The position numbers were made by a program, and so were the translations under genes. DNA of 64,000 nucleotides from assembly GCA_947179155.2 (NCBI GenBank), contig OX359274.1, positions 48,331,564 to 48,395,563 of the forward strand, read 5' to 3'. This DNA is from Hedera helix. Taxonomy: Eukaryota; Streptophyta; Magnoliopsida; Apiales; Araliaceae. A model generated the notes under the pieces. The model worked only from the letters and a program-made list of their open reading frames with translations, did not search any database and was not told the origin of the DNA. This document shows, one piece after another, positions 12,564 to 24,306 of this stretch (its first letter is position 1; every line of letters begins with the position of its first letter).

Positions 12564-13199
12564 GTTGTTTTTACTGTGTTTCTTGTATCCCAGTGGTGGT
12601 AAAAGGCGATGCTTTGGGGGCAGGATTTTTCGTTCTACTACAACATGATAATTTCTGGAAGAGAGTTTTTTTCCCAATAGTCGAGAGATGAAAGAAAATT
12701 CTGTCGATTGGTTATGTATTGATGGTTTTTAAATTGCTCTTTACTTGTACCACTCGTAATTGTTACTTGGTTGTGATTTGGAGGGTACTTACTCTTTTCA
12801 GTTTTTCTAATTTTACAGAATTCTCTTTGTTTTGTTTTTTGGTGCTACAAATATTTTAGATCTTCATTTAATCCTTTCTTTCTCTCATTGAGCTTGAGAA
12901 GAAAATGCTAGTTGAGAAATATGGAAGCAAAACGATTATTGTTCTAATCATGTTTCATTCAGAGCCATTAAATCAAATAATGGGCTTGATAAAACATTAG
13001 AATTATATACATTTCTATTAATAAAGCCTCCACTTTGGGGATTTTGTGTTGCAAGGTATAATTTGATCTCCTATTTTATTTCCAGAAATCTCTCCCTACT
13101 CTCTTATTTTATCTCTTCTAACTTCTCTCGCGTAGTTAAATCACTTTCTTCTCACCCCTCTTTATTTTATTTTGAACACAATTTGTCTTTATAGTTTTT
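12564..13199. other. RPN8 3' flank and intergenic sequence
   Basis: The first part is presumably the RPN8 3' UTR. Beyond it I see only AT-rich non-coding sequence. Confidence 0.4.
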
Positions 13200-13490
13200 T
13201 TTAAAAATATATATATATTACAATAACAAATTTAAGGCGTAACAAAAATATTTATTTTTTTAAAATTAGATATTTTTAGTAATATTGTAATATAATATAA
13301 TTTTATTATATTTTATTTTATAAAAAAATAAAAATTTTAAAAATATATTAATTATTAATAATATATATTTTTATGTATTTATGATATTATCGGTTCAATA
13401 ACGATTTAATCATTGATTAAACAAATGATCCATTCATCTAGTATTTTTTTTAATTTGTTAATGGGTCCGGTTTTAAAACATTGGTCACAA
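13200..13490. repeat. Dispersed AT-rich repeat related to 57480-57660
   Basis: The segment with TTAGTAATATTGTAATATAA through CGGTTCAATAACG matches a segment near 57530-57655 with the same order of blocks. It ends near 13488 with CCGGTTTTAAAACATTG, a terminus common to plant hAT-like elements. The left end is not clear, so this is probably a truncated copy. Confidence 0.45.
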
Positions 13491-13851
13491 TACCACAATA
13501 AATACCACTTATTGTGAAATAAAATATAAATGTGAAACTTAAAATATTTTCGGCATTTCAATGTCTTGAATAAGTAAAAACCATTAGTTCCGTCATTAGG
13601 GGATAACATTGTCCAAGACAATTAATGATTTGGACATTATAATAGAAAAGAAATTAAAAGTTATCCAAATGTAAATGGAATTTAAATCCAAGGAGTAAGT
13701 AGAATAAAAATATTTAAAAAGAATGGAAGTACTAGTTTATAAGGAGTGTAAAAGATTGTATTTACAGCAAACGACGTCGTCAAAATGCATAATAGAGCAG
13801 ATGCGATTGTGAACTCGGAAAGAAAGTCTCGTTCGCTTATTTTGTCCCTGC

Positions 13852-14635
13852 TCTAGGAGTAGACATGCACAAAAAGCCCGCGGCCTGAGGCCTGGCCTTG
13901 ATCTGGCCTGGCCCGGCCTGGTCAAAGCCTGACCTGGTCAAAGGCCTGGTTCGGCCTGGCCCGACCTGCAGGCTTTAAACAGGCCACGATTTTAGAGCAA
14001 AAGCCCGGCCTGGCCTGGCCTGGGGAAAAGCCTGACCCGGCCTGGCCTGGCCTGGTCAAAAGCCTGGCCTGGCCTGGCTAAAGTCTACCTCGATTTTTGG
14101 TAAAGTGACAAGAATACTGAACTGAGATACACTAAATACTAAATTGTATTTCTATTTCTCCTATCATATTATATTATAATATGATTATTAGTCTATGAGT
14201 GAATATTTAATTCAAATTGGGGTGATGGTGATTTGCAGACAACCCTATATTATATAATTATATAGTCATTATCACTGTGGGTCATTTCTAATTTTTATGC
14301 AACAGTACTAAAAATTATGAAAAATGGTGATTTTGATGGATTTTTCAATATTTGGTCTTCTTGATTTGTAATTTTGTATACGTTCGTACAAAAAAATATG
14401 CAACCGACGATTTCGCGGCTCCCTCATTCTCTCTTTCTTCTATGTCTCTCTCTCGGTCTAGGCCTGGCCTGGCCTGGCCTGGCCCACAGGCCTCAACAGA
14501 CCCTATTTTTTTTGGAGAAGCCTGGCCCGGCCTGGCCTGCAGGCCTAAAAGTCAAGGCCTGGCCTGGCCTGGTCAACGGAAAAAGCCTGCCAGACCTAGG
14601 CCAGGCCTGGCCTGTTGTGCATGTCTATCTAGGAG
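13852..14635. mobile_element. hAT MITE with GGCCTGGCC subterminal arrays
   Basis: The element spans 13860-14627. Its 13-bp terminal inverted repeats are perfect: TAGACATGCACAA at the left and TTGTGCATGTCTA at the right. TCTAGGAG flanks it on both sides (13852-13859 and 14628-14635), a perfect 8-bp hAT target duplication. About 230 bp at the left end and 170 bp at the right are dense GGCCTGGCC-type repeats. The core is AT-rich and encodes no transposase. The Ala-Trp-Pro-Gly-rich reading frames at 14352-14679 are translations of these repeats. Confidence 0.93.
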
Positions 14636-15101
14636 CCTGTAAATCATCTTTCACGATCAGCTGTAAGCTAAACTTTTAATTTCTTGATTTTTTTTGTGTA
14701 GTTATCTCTACGTTTATTTGTTTATAGAATTTGATTTTTCCCTTCTGCTGCTGAAGTTATTGGGACTATAATAATTTTTTATTTCCATATATTTAGTTAT
14801 TACATCTGTAGTCCTTTTGACATAATATTGTTGTTTGGTAAAATTTGCTCAGTCATTTTGCATATATGGCTGAACATAGAATTGTTTGTAAGGTGTTTGA
14901 AGAAAAAACTTGTTAGCCTTTGGGATTTTCGTCTTGTGTAATTTCTTTTGCTATAATATTGGATTTAGTAATGTTAAGCGCCGCTGCCTGAATCTTTTCA
15001 GTAAATGTTGTGGCTGCAAGAGAACTGAAGGTGTGAGAATTGTGTTTAGAAAGGAATTTCTGTTTTCTGTTTCTCCCATTTGTTTTTATTTGGTGTTACG
15101 G
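14636..15101. other. Stretch before the TRM7-like exons; expected 5' exons absent
   Basis: I looked here for the conserved N-terminal exons of the methyltransferase (start MGKASRDKRD, SAM motif DLCAAPGSW) and found none in any frame. Confidence 0.5.
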
Positions 15102-15340
15102 TAAGGGGTGTAAATAAGCTGAGCTGAGCTATGGATGCTTAAACTCAAGCCCATTTAAACATGGATTATGTTTGAGCTTGACTTGTTTGTAGCCTATCTC
15201 AAATCAGGCTCCAATAGTTTGACGTTTTCTCTTGTGCTAAAACGTCCAGTGATTAAATGAGCCAAGCTTGTATTTTAACATGCTCCAAAATAGGATCAGC
15301 TTTGCTCATAATTTCCAAGTTCGATATGTATAGCCCTAGT
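15102..15340. mobile_element. Probable hAT-like MITE fragment
   Basis: It starts TAAGGGGTGTAAATAAGCTG followed by GAGCTGAGC repeats, a form seen at ends of plant hAT MITEs. A right end near 15340 reads TAGGGCTATACATATCG in reverse complement. I could not find a matching 8-bp target duplication, so the ends are approximate. Confidence 0.4.
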
Positions 15341-16907
15341 TCCCAAAAAAATTCAAAATTTCCAAGTTGTATTCTTCGTATAGCCCTAGTTTTTTCACAT
15401 ATCTTAAATAGCTATACTTGAAAGGATTGAAAATGACCTCTGCCAATATATGTCAGAGAAATTGCTTATTATGTTTGTTATTTACAGGTAAAGGTGGATC
15501 TCTGCTTATAATTGCATCAAGTGATATCGAAACTTGACTGTTTGTTTGCAGGGTTTAACAATAGTTACCCACATACTTAAAGAAGGTGGGAAATTTATTG
15601 CGAAGATATTCCATGGAAAAGACACAAGCCTCCTTTACTGTCAGGTTATAATTACTTGCTAGAACCCTTCCATTTCATAGTTGATTTCATCCTTTCAGAT
15701 TTCATAAAAGCAGTTTAATTTGCATTCTATTTGTTAGATCTTAATGGCATTTTATTAGGCATAAATGCATGTTCTTTCCTAATTGTTGTGTCAACTTTGT
15801 TATTCTTCGAAAACTAATGCTAAAAGCGCATGAATTCTGTCCTTATTGTCTCACTCAAGTAACTCATGCTGCTCATGGCATAATTGTGTATCCCAACGTT
15901 TCATAATTTTCTCTATATGTTTCCACTTGAAGCAAGCTCGTTAATACCAAAATTTCTTTAGAAACCTAAAATTTAGAAGAAAAAGAATTCATTGTGTAAT
16001 TTTAACTGTACAATCCTGTATTTTTCTAACATTTCGAAAACCAATATACCCATCCTTTGATGTGAAAAATTCTCATTTTGATTTTTTTTTTTTATATATC
16101 ATTATATGTATCATACTGGTACGAATAATTGGATACAAATGATATGCTTCAATCAAATTATTTAAGTGGACGCTGGAAGTTTGGACTTTATATCGATACC
16201 CTGCCCTACCTCTAACAGCAACGTATATAAAATTCTCAGTTTATTTATTTATTTTTATTTTTTAATGCCATAGTTATTTTATCTGCAACCTTGACAACAC
16301 AGTGGTACTTGCTTCCAGTTTTATCTAGTCTAGCGTTGACGATATTAGCTACTTACCTTACATTTGACTTATTTTTACTCTGTTGTTCCTGTGTGAGTTG
16401 TAAATTTTCAACCCATATAAATAAAAGAACTTGCCTGTGGTTTGGAAGTAATTGTCTTTGTCACTGTAAAACAGTTCAAGACTGTTTCAGTTATTCTCAT
16501 TATAACTTTCTAGTGCCTAATAAAAAAAATTATTTAGCTCATGAATCGTTGATGGTTTGGTTGTATTGCAGCTAAAACTATTTTTCACAGAAGTCACTTT
16601 TGCTAAACCAAAGAGCAGCCGAAATTCAAGCATAGGTGAGACTTCTATCAATCCTCCTCTTATTTACTTTTTTCTAGTGAGCTAGTGTGGCAGCTTTTAA
16701 ACTTTGCAATAATACTTACTCAGTTCCTTCCCAAGTTAAACCATCCTAATAGCTAAGAGCTCAAGTTAGTCTGTGGAGCACGAAGGCCAAAAAGACGAAA
16801 TATTTCTTGATTTAATCAAGAAACTGATTATTTAAATTGATAATGACGTAATTTTGTGCTACCAGAAATATATAGTATGAAATATTTTCATCTCTCTCGC
16901 TCTTCTG

Positions 16908-16912
<5 letters not shown>

Positions 16913-16992
<80 letters not shown>
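16913..16992. repeat. (CT)n(TA)n compound microsatellite
   Basis: About 40 bp of CT repeats is followed by about 40 bp of TA repeats, inside an intron of the TRM7-like locus. Confidence 0.95.
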
Positions 16993-16997
<5 letters not shown>

Positions 16998-17388
16998 ACA
17001 GCAAAAAAATCACTTGATATTGTGTTCAAAATAAATGTGCAAGTGTTATTTTGGTACTAAAAAGACTCTTGAATACAATTAAAATTCATAATAAAGGAGA
17101 GGAAGAAATGTATATGCAGCAAGAATGGCCATCTGTACAGAAGTTCCTGCTTTGTGCTGTCAGCTGTGGTAAATGTGAAGTAATATAGCTCCAGACTCTT
17201 CAGTGATATGGAAAGAAAGAAATATGAGACTATTCAGTGCTGTCATACCAAATGACGTAAAAGGAAAAGAGTAGAAGAATAACATAAAGCAGGAACTTCT
17301 GGAAAATATTAGAGGAAGAGGCTCACTGAACTTCAGTCCTATTCTCAACACATTACTTCAAACCATGACTCACAAGTCAAATCATGGC

Positions 17389-18679
17389 AGGTGTATTTAA
17401 TTAAGACTTTTAAAAATTTTTAAAGACTCTTTTTAAGTGACAGATTTTTGTAGAGTTCGTTGACTTTTAATGACTCCACGAAATAAGTGACATATTTTTA
17501 TAGATTTTTTACTAAAGACTTTGATAGACTTTTATATACTTTTAATATATCTTGTAACTTACATCATTAACCATTTTGTTGAAGAGGTCGGACAATATGC
17601 TTTGAAGAAAACTATAGAAATGATGAACTGGATAGATTGGTTTGGTCTGGAAGCATTCCCATCTTTACACCTTTGACATAATAGAGTATCACATAACCCA
17701 ATGATCACAAATGGATAAAAAATTAAGGGGATAACTAATTTAGAGAAAATTACACACTTGCCTTATAATGGAAAAAGTTTATAAACCACATAGAACTTTA
17801 AAATTTTCTATTGTTTTTTTACTGCTAGTACCTAAATATTGTAATTACAATTTTAACTCAACAACATAAAATGACATTCGCTACCAAATGAAAGGAGGGG
17901 TTATTCATGAAAATTCTCCATAAAAACAGTTGCTAAAATGCGAACAATTCTATTAGATAGTTACTTAGTATATCATTATTTATCAAAAGTTTTATAGGAG
18001 GCATTTTCAAATCACCAGTATGAATGACACCCAAAATATATTAAATCAACACTAACATGTAAGCTTATACAGCTGATGAGGATGAACTATGCTATATTTT
18101 TATTCCTTAAATGCTAAGTTTTTGTAATTATTTTGTACTTAAATGTATTAATATTTATTTTAATTTAGTTTTGATATATTTTGTGAGTTTTCAATTAATT
18201 TATATTATTTAATGTTATTTTATACTATTTTTATTTGTTAGTTTTTAAGTATTTTTATTATTTTAGGAAAATTATTTATTATTATGTGTTTTTATTAATT
18301 TTATTTGTATTTATTTTATATTATTTTCATCTTCTCCCTTTCTCAAATATTTGAAAGGTTTTGGCAAATATTTGGAAGTCTTTGGGCATGAGGCCAGACT
18401 TTGGAAGACTTTGAATATGAATAAATCTTGTTTTAAAGTCTATCAAACTCCACTATTTGATAGAAATCTTTAAAATCTATGATTTTTTGAATACCGAAAT
18501 ACTTTTATAGACTTTGTAAAAGTCTTAATTCAATACCACATAACTTTTAAAGACATTAGAAAAGTTGTAATTGAATACCACTAAACTTTTATAAACTCTT
18601 TAAATGTCTTGATTGAATACAACTAAACTTTTAAAGTCTTTATAAGTCCTTACAAATCCTAATTGAATACACCCCCCTA
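17389..18679. mobile_element. Terminal-inverted-repeat element with AAGACTTTTA-type subterminal repeats
   Basis: The left end AGGTGTATTTAATTAAGAC mirrors the right end, which in reverse complement is GGGGGGTGTATTCAATTAGG. Several hundred bases at each end repeat variants of GAATACCACTAAACTTTTA or its complement. The middle is AT-rich with no coding exon. It is a non-autonomous element in an intron of the TRM7-like locus. Target duplication was not resolved. Confidence 0.6.
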
Positions 18680-20247
18680 AGAGTACTTTAAACCAGTTCA
18701 AGAAGAATCTGATCCAAAAGAGGGAATTGACAAGGAGGTGGTTGTCTGCTTGTTATTGTTCTGCAAGTAAAATGTCAAACCACCAAAGACTATTGTGAAA
18801 GGAAACATCACCTTAAATTCATAATTAATAAATTTTTGATTAGCACCACCTTAATTGTTTGACAGGGGTGAAGCATAATTTGCTCTCAGTAAATTCCTTT
18901 TTTCTAAAATATTATCGTTGTACAGTTAAAACAAAATATATCTGATTCTTCATAGATTCTGATCTTCAAGGTTTCTCTTAAATGTCTTCGCCTTTTTGGC
19001 TGTCCCTTCTCCTTGTCCTAAATGCAAAACACTTGCATACAGTAAAGCAAGAGTAATAGAATTTATGCTGCATAATCTTACATGTGAATTTGATATTAGT
19101 CTCTTTGATTGCATGCCATTCTGGAGCAAGTCTACCTCTGTGGCTCTGTCTGCTTTACAGTTCAGTCACATTATGACTCTGTCTGCCTTACAGTTCAGTC
19201 ACATTGTCACTTCCTAGACATGCTTCGAAATAGGAGATCATTGTATCAAGTCTTGCTTAGAAGTTCACCATTTCTAAAGTAACCGTTTCTGTGTCTATGC
19301 GGGAAAGTTTTGGGCTGATAGTGACGGTGTTTTAAATGGTCCAATTTTCCAGTGATTATATATTACATGGATTTTACTGTACTGCAAAGAAAATTGTTTG
19401 AGCTCATTAAATCATAACTAGTTTTTTTTTTTTATGTCATTCACAATACAGAGGCATTTGCAGTTTGTGAGAATTATTCCCCTCCTGAAGGTTTTAATGA
19501 GAAAGATTTGCATCGCCTCCTTGAAAAGGTTGGAAGTCCATCTGGTGCTGATGATCTAGGTAATTCTCATGCGTCAATTTAACAGTTAACTTTTATGATA
19601 CTGAATTCTCCAAGTTATCCTTTGTTCTGTCTCTAAATAATTGATCAAGTCTCCAAGATCTCAGAACTTGCATCTAAAATAGGTTAGATGTGAAGCACAT
19701 GTTTCGCTGCTTCTCTCCTATCCTATGTGTCCATTTACTTTTCCATTCACTCATGCATCAAAAAAAATTTGGCTATACTTTTGATAATGCAATCTTATGT
19801 AAAAACTCTGTCTGCACATGTTGTGTTCCTCTTTGAAACTTTGTCAGAGTGATTGAAATTTTTATACATTGAATAACAATATCAGGGCTTGTTTGACTAG
19901 ATTGCCAATCAAAGTAATATGATTGCAACTTTGTCCTTTTAATTCACTTAAAAGTGAGGAGTTTTTACAATGCTGGTTTTATTTTTTTTTGGCTAAATAG
20001 TGCTGGTTCTACTACTTTGATTGACATCATTCTTTGAGGTTTGTATATTCCGCTTTTGGCTTGCGGGGACCTCAGCGGGTATGATTCTGACTGCTCGTAT
20101 CCACTTCCTAGAGGTGCAGACGGAACTTGCCATAGCTTGGATCCTGTACAGCCACCGATTGCTCCACCTTATAAGAAAGCTCTTGAAATGAAGAAAGCTT
20201 CTAATCAGGGAATCCGGGATCTTGAGAAACTCTCTCTTGGTTCTTAA

Positions 20248-21691
20248 TCATGCCATCTATCAGGTATTACCTTTCAATTGAAGCCCAAATGATATAGACA
20301 TGCGACTGATTATTGAAATAATTTTAGGGGGACCGTGATAATTCATAATTATACAAGTTGTTCATGTCAATTGAGATGTCCCAATTTGTATACATTATTA
20401 TCAAGTATTCCATCATACAGAAGTATTTATTTTGCGTGGATGCTAAAATTTCATCTTTTGAGTGGCGTTGTAAGTTACAAGCTCGCACATGAAGAATCAT
20501 TAAATACTGGATGATGGTGGCACATTAGGGACAGTTAAATTTACAAAGTTGATAATAAGGAGATACGTTTTTAGAATTGCATAACACAAGACCCCCCCCC
20601 CCCCCCCCCCCCCCCCTTCTGGAAATCATATTTCTATTGCAATTCTCCTCCATTATGTCCTCCCATACGAAAGAAAGAAAGAAACTTTAGGGAAAAAATG
20701 TTTTTCACAACTTGTTAAATAAATGAAAGTATTAAAAACGTGGATATTAATAATTGTGCGTGCTCCCAAAGAGAGCTGGTGTTTTAAGAAAAATGGTCTT
20801 ATTTTTCAATGATTAAATTTCAAAAGCTGCAATTGTTGGCCGTATACTCCCCTCATCCTTAATGATTATGATTATGATTAATAAGTACCCCTCCTCCTCT
20901 TGTCCATAAATGAGAGTCGAGTCTCAAATTTGTCACAATGAAATTCTTAAAAATAATTTAAATACTACTTATATTGGCTGTCCAAAATGACCTGGCAGCT
21001 TAAAGTAATAAATACTGGATAATATTATTATTTCTCTCGATGGGTCGGTTTATTACCGATTAAAATGGAAATTAGTTAAGTCAAAATTAATTAAGATTGA
21101 AATTAAGCAAGTAGCAAAATAATGTTTTCTGAATTTTTGCAAAATAACTGATGATGATGATGATGTCGGCTACCAGTTATGTCTCATCTGATGCATTAAG
21201 CATTCACATTTGCGTTGACCCACTGGCCACTGCTGCCTAGATTAGTCCATTTCCATGAGTTGGATGGTGGCGATGACATTTTTTGATTAGTTGAACATTA
21301 ATGCTTATTTATTCCTGGGAAAGTATCTCCTCCTAATCCAAACACGGTCCACTAAAATAAACCTTTGCCCGTCCAGCAAAAAATGTCCCACCCTTTGCAC
21401 GCAAATTAAGGAAAATAGTTTTTGTTTTATAGTAATAATTTTCAACTTTATTTGTATCAAATTTCAACAATACCCTCCCTCCCTCCCTCTCAACATATTA
21501 TGGCTTGTTTTGTTATGAAGTTAGTAAACTACTACACCATCAACAAGGTCTTTTGAATTTTAAAAGAGGCAACTCACATATGTCACGTAATTTATTCATA
21601 ACTACCTTCAACTCAACACCGTCAAGTTATTTTGCTGGTTATATATATTTTAGCATATTTGGTTGTATTAATTTCTCCTTTTAACATATAT
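20248..21691. other. Intergenic stretch with poly-C tract, no gene
   Basis: AT-rich sequence downstream of the TRM7-like stop. Apart from the poly-C run at 20592-20616 and a small GA/CCT-rich patch near 21470-21490, I see nothing functional. Confidence 0.45.
20592..20616. repeat. Poly-C homopolymer (25 C)
   Basis: An uninterrupted run of 25 cytosines. Long C/G homopolymers are rare in AT-rich plant DNA and their length is prone to sequencing error. Confidence 0.9.
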
Positions 21692-21692
21692 A

Positions 21693-21870
21693 TATGCACG
21701 GTGAATGATTCATAACAAATATTTATTTATGGATCAAAAATAAAGAAATATCATCTACATCATTGAAAACAATAAGTAATGTCTAAAATTAAATCGAGTC
21801 CGCTACTATTAGTAACGGACGTTTAAAAAAATTTTAAAGCGTCTGTTACTAATAATAACATACGTGAATC
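21693..21870. mobile_element. Partial MITE of the GGRGA-TGAT-ATARC family
   Basis: The left end GGTGAATGATTCATAACAAA resembles the ends of the elements at 2601-3746 and 56166-56424. Inside are CCGCTACTATTAGTAACGG (from 21800) and a related inverted block GCGTCTGTTACTAATAATAA (from 21839), forming palindromic boxes. TA-rich tracts lie on both sides. No clear right terminal repeat was found. Confidence 0.5.
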
Positions 21871-21976
21871 AAAAAATTAAACTCTAAGTATATATACACA
21901 CACACACACCAAATAAAATGCACGAAGATTATTGTGGAGACAACAATTGAACTCCATTTGTCACATAAAAAAAAAA

Positions 21977-22208
21977 GGGTTATATATATTTTTTTCTCAT
22001 TGTACTCGACTCGAATTTATATATGTATTATTGTACTGAAATTTCTTACAATCGAGTCATTGTACTAGAATTTTTTTACAAAAAGTGAAATTTTTGTCAA
22101 TGACCATTAGCTATTTAACAGAAAAATGATGTGATAGTATTAAATACTATTTTCATCATTGAACTAGAAGTAAATTTACAATTACATCACTGAAGCGAAA
22201 AAAAAAAA

Positions 22209-22246
<38 letters not shown>

Positions 22247-22951
22247 ATTCTCCGTTACACAAAAAAAAGAAGATTAATTTTGTTTTTTAAAAATTAATTT
22301 GAGGATTTTAAAATAAATTTTAATTTAATAATAATAATATCATCTCCGTTACAAAAAAAAAAAAAAATATTAGTTTTTCTTTTCAAAAATTAATTTGAGA
22401 TATTTTAATTTACTAATAATAATAATAATACTCTCTCCGTTACAAAAAAAAAAATTAGTTTTGCTTTTTAAAAATTAATTTGAGTTATTTTAGAAATAAA
22501 TTTTAATTTAATAATAATATTAATAATAATACCATCTCGGTTACACAAAAAAAAAAGATTAGTTTTACTTTTTAAAGATTGATTTGAAGTATTTTAAAAA
22601 TAAATTTGATTTAATAATAATAATAATAATCATAATAATTTTGGTATTATTATTATTATTAAATTAAATTTTATTTTAAAAATAACTCACATTAATTTTT
22701 AAAAAGCAAAACTAATATTTTTTTTTTTTGTAACGAAGAGGGTATTATTATTATTGTTGTTGTTGTTATTATTATTAAATTAAAATTTATTTTAAAAATA
22801 TCTAAAATTAATTTTTGAAAAGAAAATTTAATATTTTTTTTATAACGGAGATAATAATATTATTATTATTATTATATTAAAATTTATTTTTAAAATAACT
22901 CAAATTAATTATAAAAAAAAAACTCATCTTCTTTTTTTGTGTAACGGAGAG

Positions 22952-23029
<78 letters not shown>

Positions 23030-23249
23030 TCGCTTCAGTGATGCAATTATAAATTTACCTCCAGTTCAATAATGAAAATTGTATTTAATACTGTCACTTC
23101 ATTTTTCTGTTAAATGGCTAACAGCTATTGACGGAAATTTTACTTTTTGTAAAAAAATCTGAATACAATGACTCGATCGTAAAAAAAATTAATACAATAA
23201 TACATATATAAATTAGAGTCGAGTATAGTGGAAAAAAATATATATAACG
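21977..23249. mobile_element. Giant palindromic foldback element (about 1.27 kb)
   Basis: The two halves are inverted copies, with the centre near 22637. The outer arms (about 220 bp) pair GGTTATATATATTTTTTTC at the left with its near complement at the right, through a shared GCTTCAGTGATG block next to the inner arrays. The inner arms are arrays of about 100-bp units, each with CTCCGTTAC, an A run, TTTTTAAAAATTAATTTGAG and (AAT)n; the right half has the same units inverted. No coding sequence is seen. It could be a foldback transposon or long-TIR MITE. Confidence 0.85.
22945..23028. repeat. (TTA)n microsatellite
   Basis: A TTA trinucleotide run in the right half of the foldback element. The left half carries the complementary but shorter (AAT)n at about 22209-22245. 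Confidence 0.9.
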
Positions 23250-23418
23250 AAAAAAAATAAAAATCTCTAGCTAAATAAATACGTACTCCACAAAACTTCT
23301 TTTCTTAATTTCTGCACAATGAATCATTTCACTTTTTTTTTTTTTTTTTTTTTTTGGAATTTACATAATTTTCTGATACCCTATGAAAAAACTCTACTAG
23401 CTATTAATTAAGAAGATT

Positions 23419-23796
23419 TCACGAAATGGAATTTGATTTCTGCAAACAGGAAGAAGAATTCAAGAACTCAATACAGTCCTCAATAGCTTCAGCTCTATGA
23501 GAATCAAGTGGCTCTGCAAACGATCGGGACCTGGGCAAACTAGAGGAAGAGACTTTACGTGAGGATCTTTTCATGGACATAAAGCTCAGTGCTCTTGCCA
23601 CCTTTGCTCCTATGCGCTTTAGAAATCTCTCGGCCGAAAACCCACCACCGGAGGAGGAGGAGGAGGAGGAGGAGCTCTTCGACAGCCTGATGCTCCAAAC
23701 ACCGATTATGACCCTCTTCCGGTTGCCAGCCTTGTTGAAGGTTGTTGTTGGCGGCTTTTCATTGGAATCAGTGCCAAAGCTCACTCTCTTGCTCAT
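23419..23796 (-). CDS. Small basic Ser-rich plant protein (josephin-like family name in plant annotations)
   Basis: An intact 125-residue single-exon frame. The start MSKRVSFGTDSNEK is followed by RKRVIIGVWSIRL, a nine-serine run (about residues 41-49), a basic segment FLKRIGAKVARALSFMSMKR (about 59-78), and the conserved C-terminus AEAIEDCIEFLNSS. From memory, small plant proteins with this ending are often named josephin-like, but no josephin protease domain or catalytic Cys/His pair is visible, so I infer no enzymatic role. The function is unknown. The leader is CT/CA-rich (23797-23840 read in reverse) and a TATA-like ATAAATA lies about 100 bp upstream near 23900. The plus-strand frame over the same DNA is its shadow. 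Confidence 0.8.
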   Translation of the reverse strand: MSKRVSFGTDSNEKPPTTTFNKAGNRKRVIIGVWSIRLSKSSSSSSSSSGGGFSAERFLKRIGAKVARALSFMSMKRSSRKVSSSSLPRSRSFAEPLDSHRAEAIEDCIEFLNSSSCLQKSNSIS

Positions 23797-23802
23797 TTTG
23801 CT

Positions 23803-23810
<8 letters not shown>

Positions 23811-23833
<23 letters not shown>

Positions 23834-23840
23834 GAGGAAG
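23811..23840 (-). promoter_or_regulatory. CT/CA-rich 5' leader tract
   Basis: On the minus strand a run of CT then CA dinucleotides directly precedes the ATG of the small Ser-rich gene. It is probably in the 5' UTR. The role is inferred from position only. Confidence 0.35.
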
Positions 23841-24306
23841 GGAGGGAGGAGAGAGGTGTAAAGATGGAAGAAGGGATAGTTGGTAAATTGGTGGGAGGTA
23901 TTTATTGATGTAAGAGAGAGAGAGGAGGTTGAGGAAATTAAAGATTAAGAACGGTTTTGATTGAAATATAAAACCAACCCTCCTATTTGTACATTTTTTA
24001 CAAATTTATTTCTCAATCTTTTTTTTTAACATAATTCAACCTTCAAGTTGTATAAATACCAAAATGAACCCTATTACCTATTCTGTTAATAAAAGGGATG
24101 GAATGCTATTGATTTTAGACGAAAATTGACCATATATATGTCACATGAGCAACATGAGTAGGGGTGTTTAAAAAAATCGGTCTAACCGATTTTTCGTATA
24201 TACTGAACCGATCCGAACTAAACGGTTCGATATAAATACTAACCGATTCGATACACCGTTATAACCAATTCGGCATTTTGATGGTTCGGTATATATCAGA
24301 CCGTAC

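Larger units (their letters stand above)
15552..20247 (+). pseudogene. 5'-truncated TRM7/FtsJ-type tRNA 2'-O-methyltransferase
   Basis: Four exons match the C-terminal half of the TRM7/FTSJ1 family, which methylates tRNA anticodon-loop riboses: 15552-15644 (GLTIVTHILKEGGKFIAKIF), 16572-16635 (LKLFFTEVTFAKPKSSRNS), 19452-19559 (EAFAVCENYSPPEG) and 20039-20247 (ends KLSLGS, stop). Frames join across GT-AG introns without stops. The second half of the K-D-K-E catalytic set is present (Lys in FIAKIF, Glu in IEAFAV). The N-terminal exons with the SAM-binding site and the first Lys and Asp are missing between RPN8 and 15552. A short conserved block (around SGWLEGPNK in relatives) is also absent before exon four. 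It is most likely a partial duplicate or decayed gene. A split gene with distant 5' exons cannot be excluded. Confidence 0.75.

Noticed and set aside
14352..14679. Two plus-strand frames of about 100 codons rich in Ala-Trp-Pro-Gly
   Set aside because: They are translations of the GGCCTGGCC subterminal repeats of the hAT MITE and have no domain.
23573..23908. Plus-strand frame of 111 codons
   Set aside because: It is the shadow of the minus-strand Ser-rich gene; its Glu run is the complement of the serine run.
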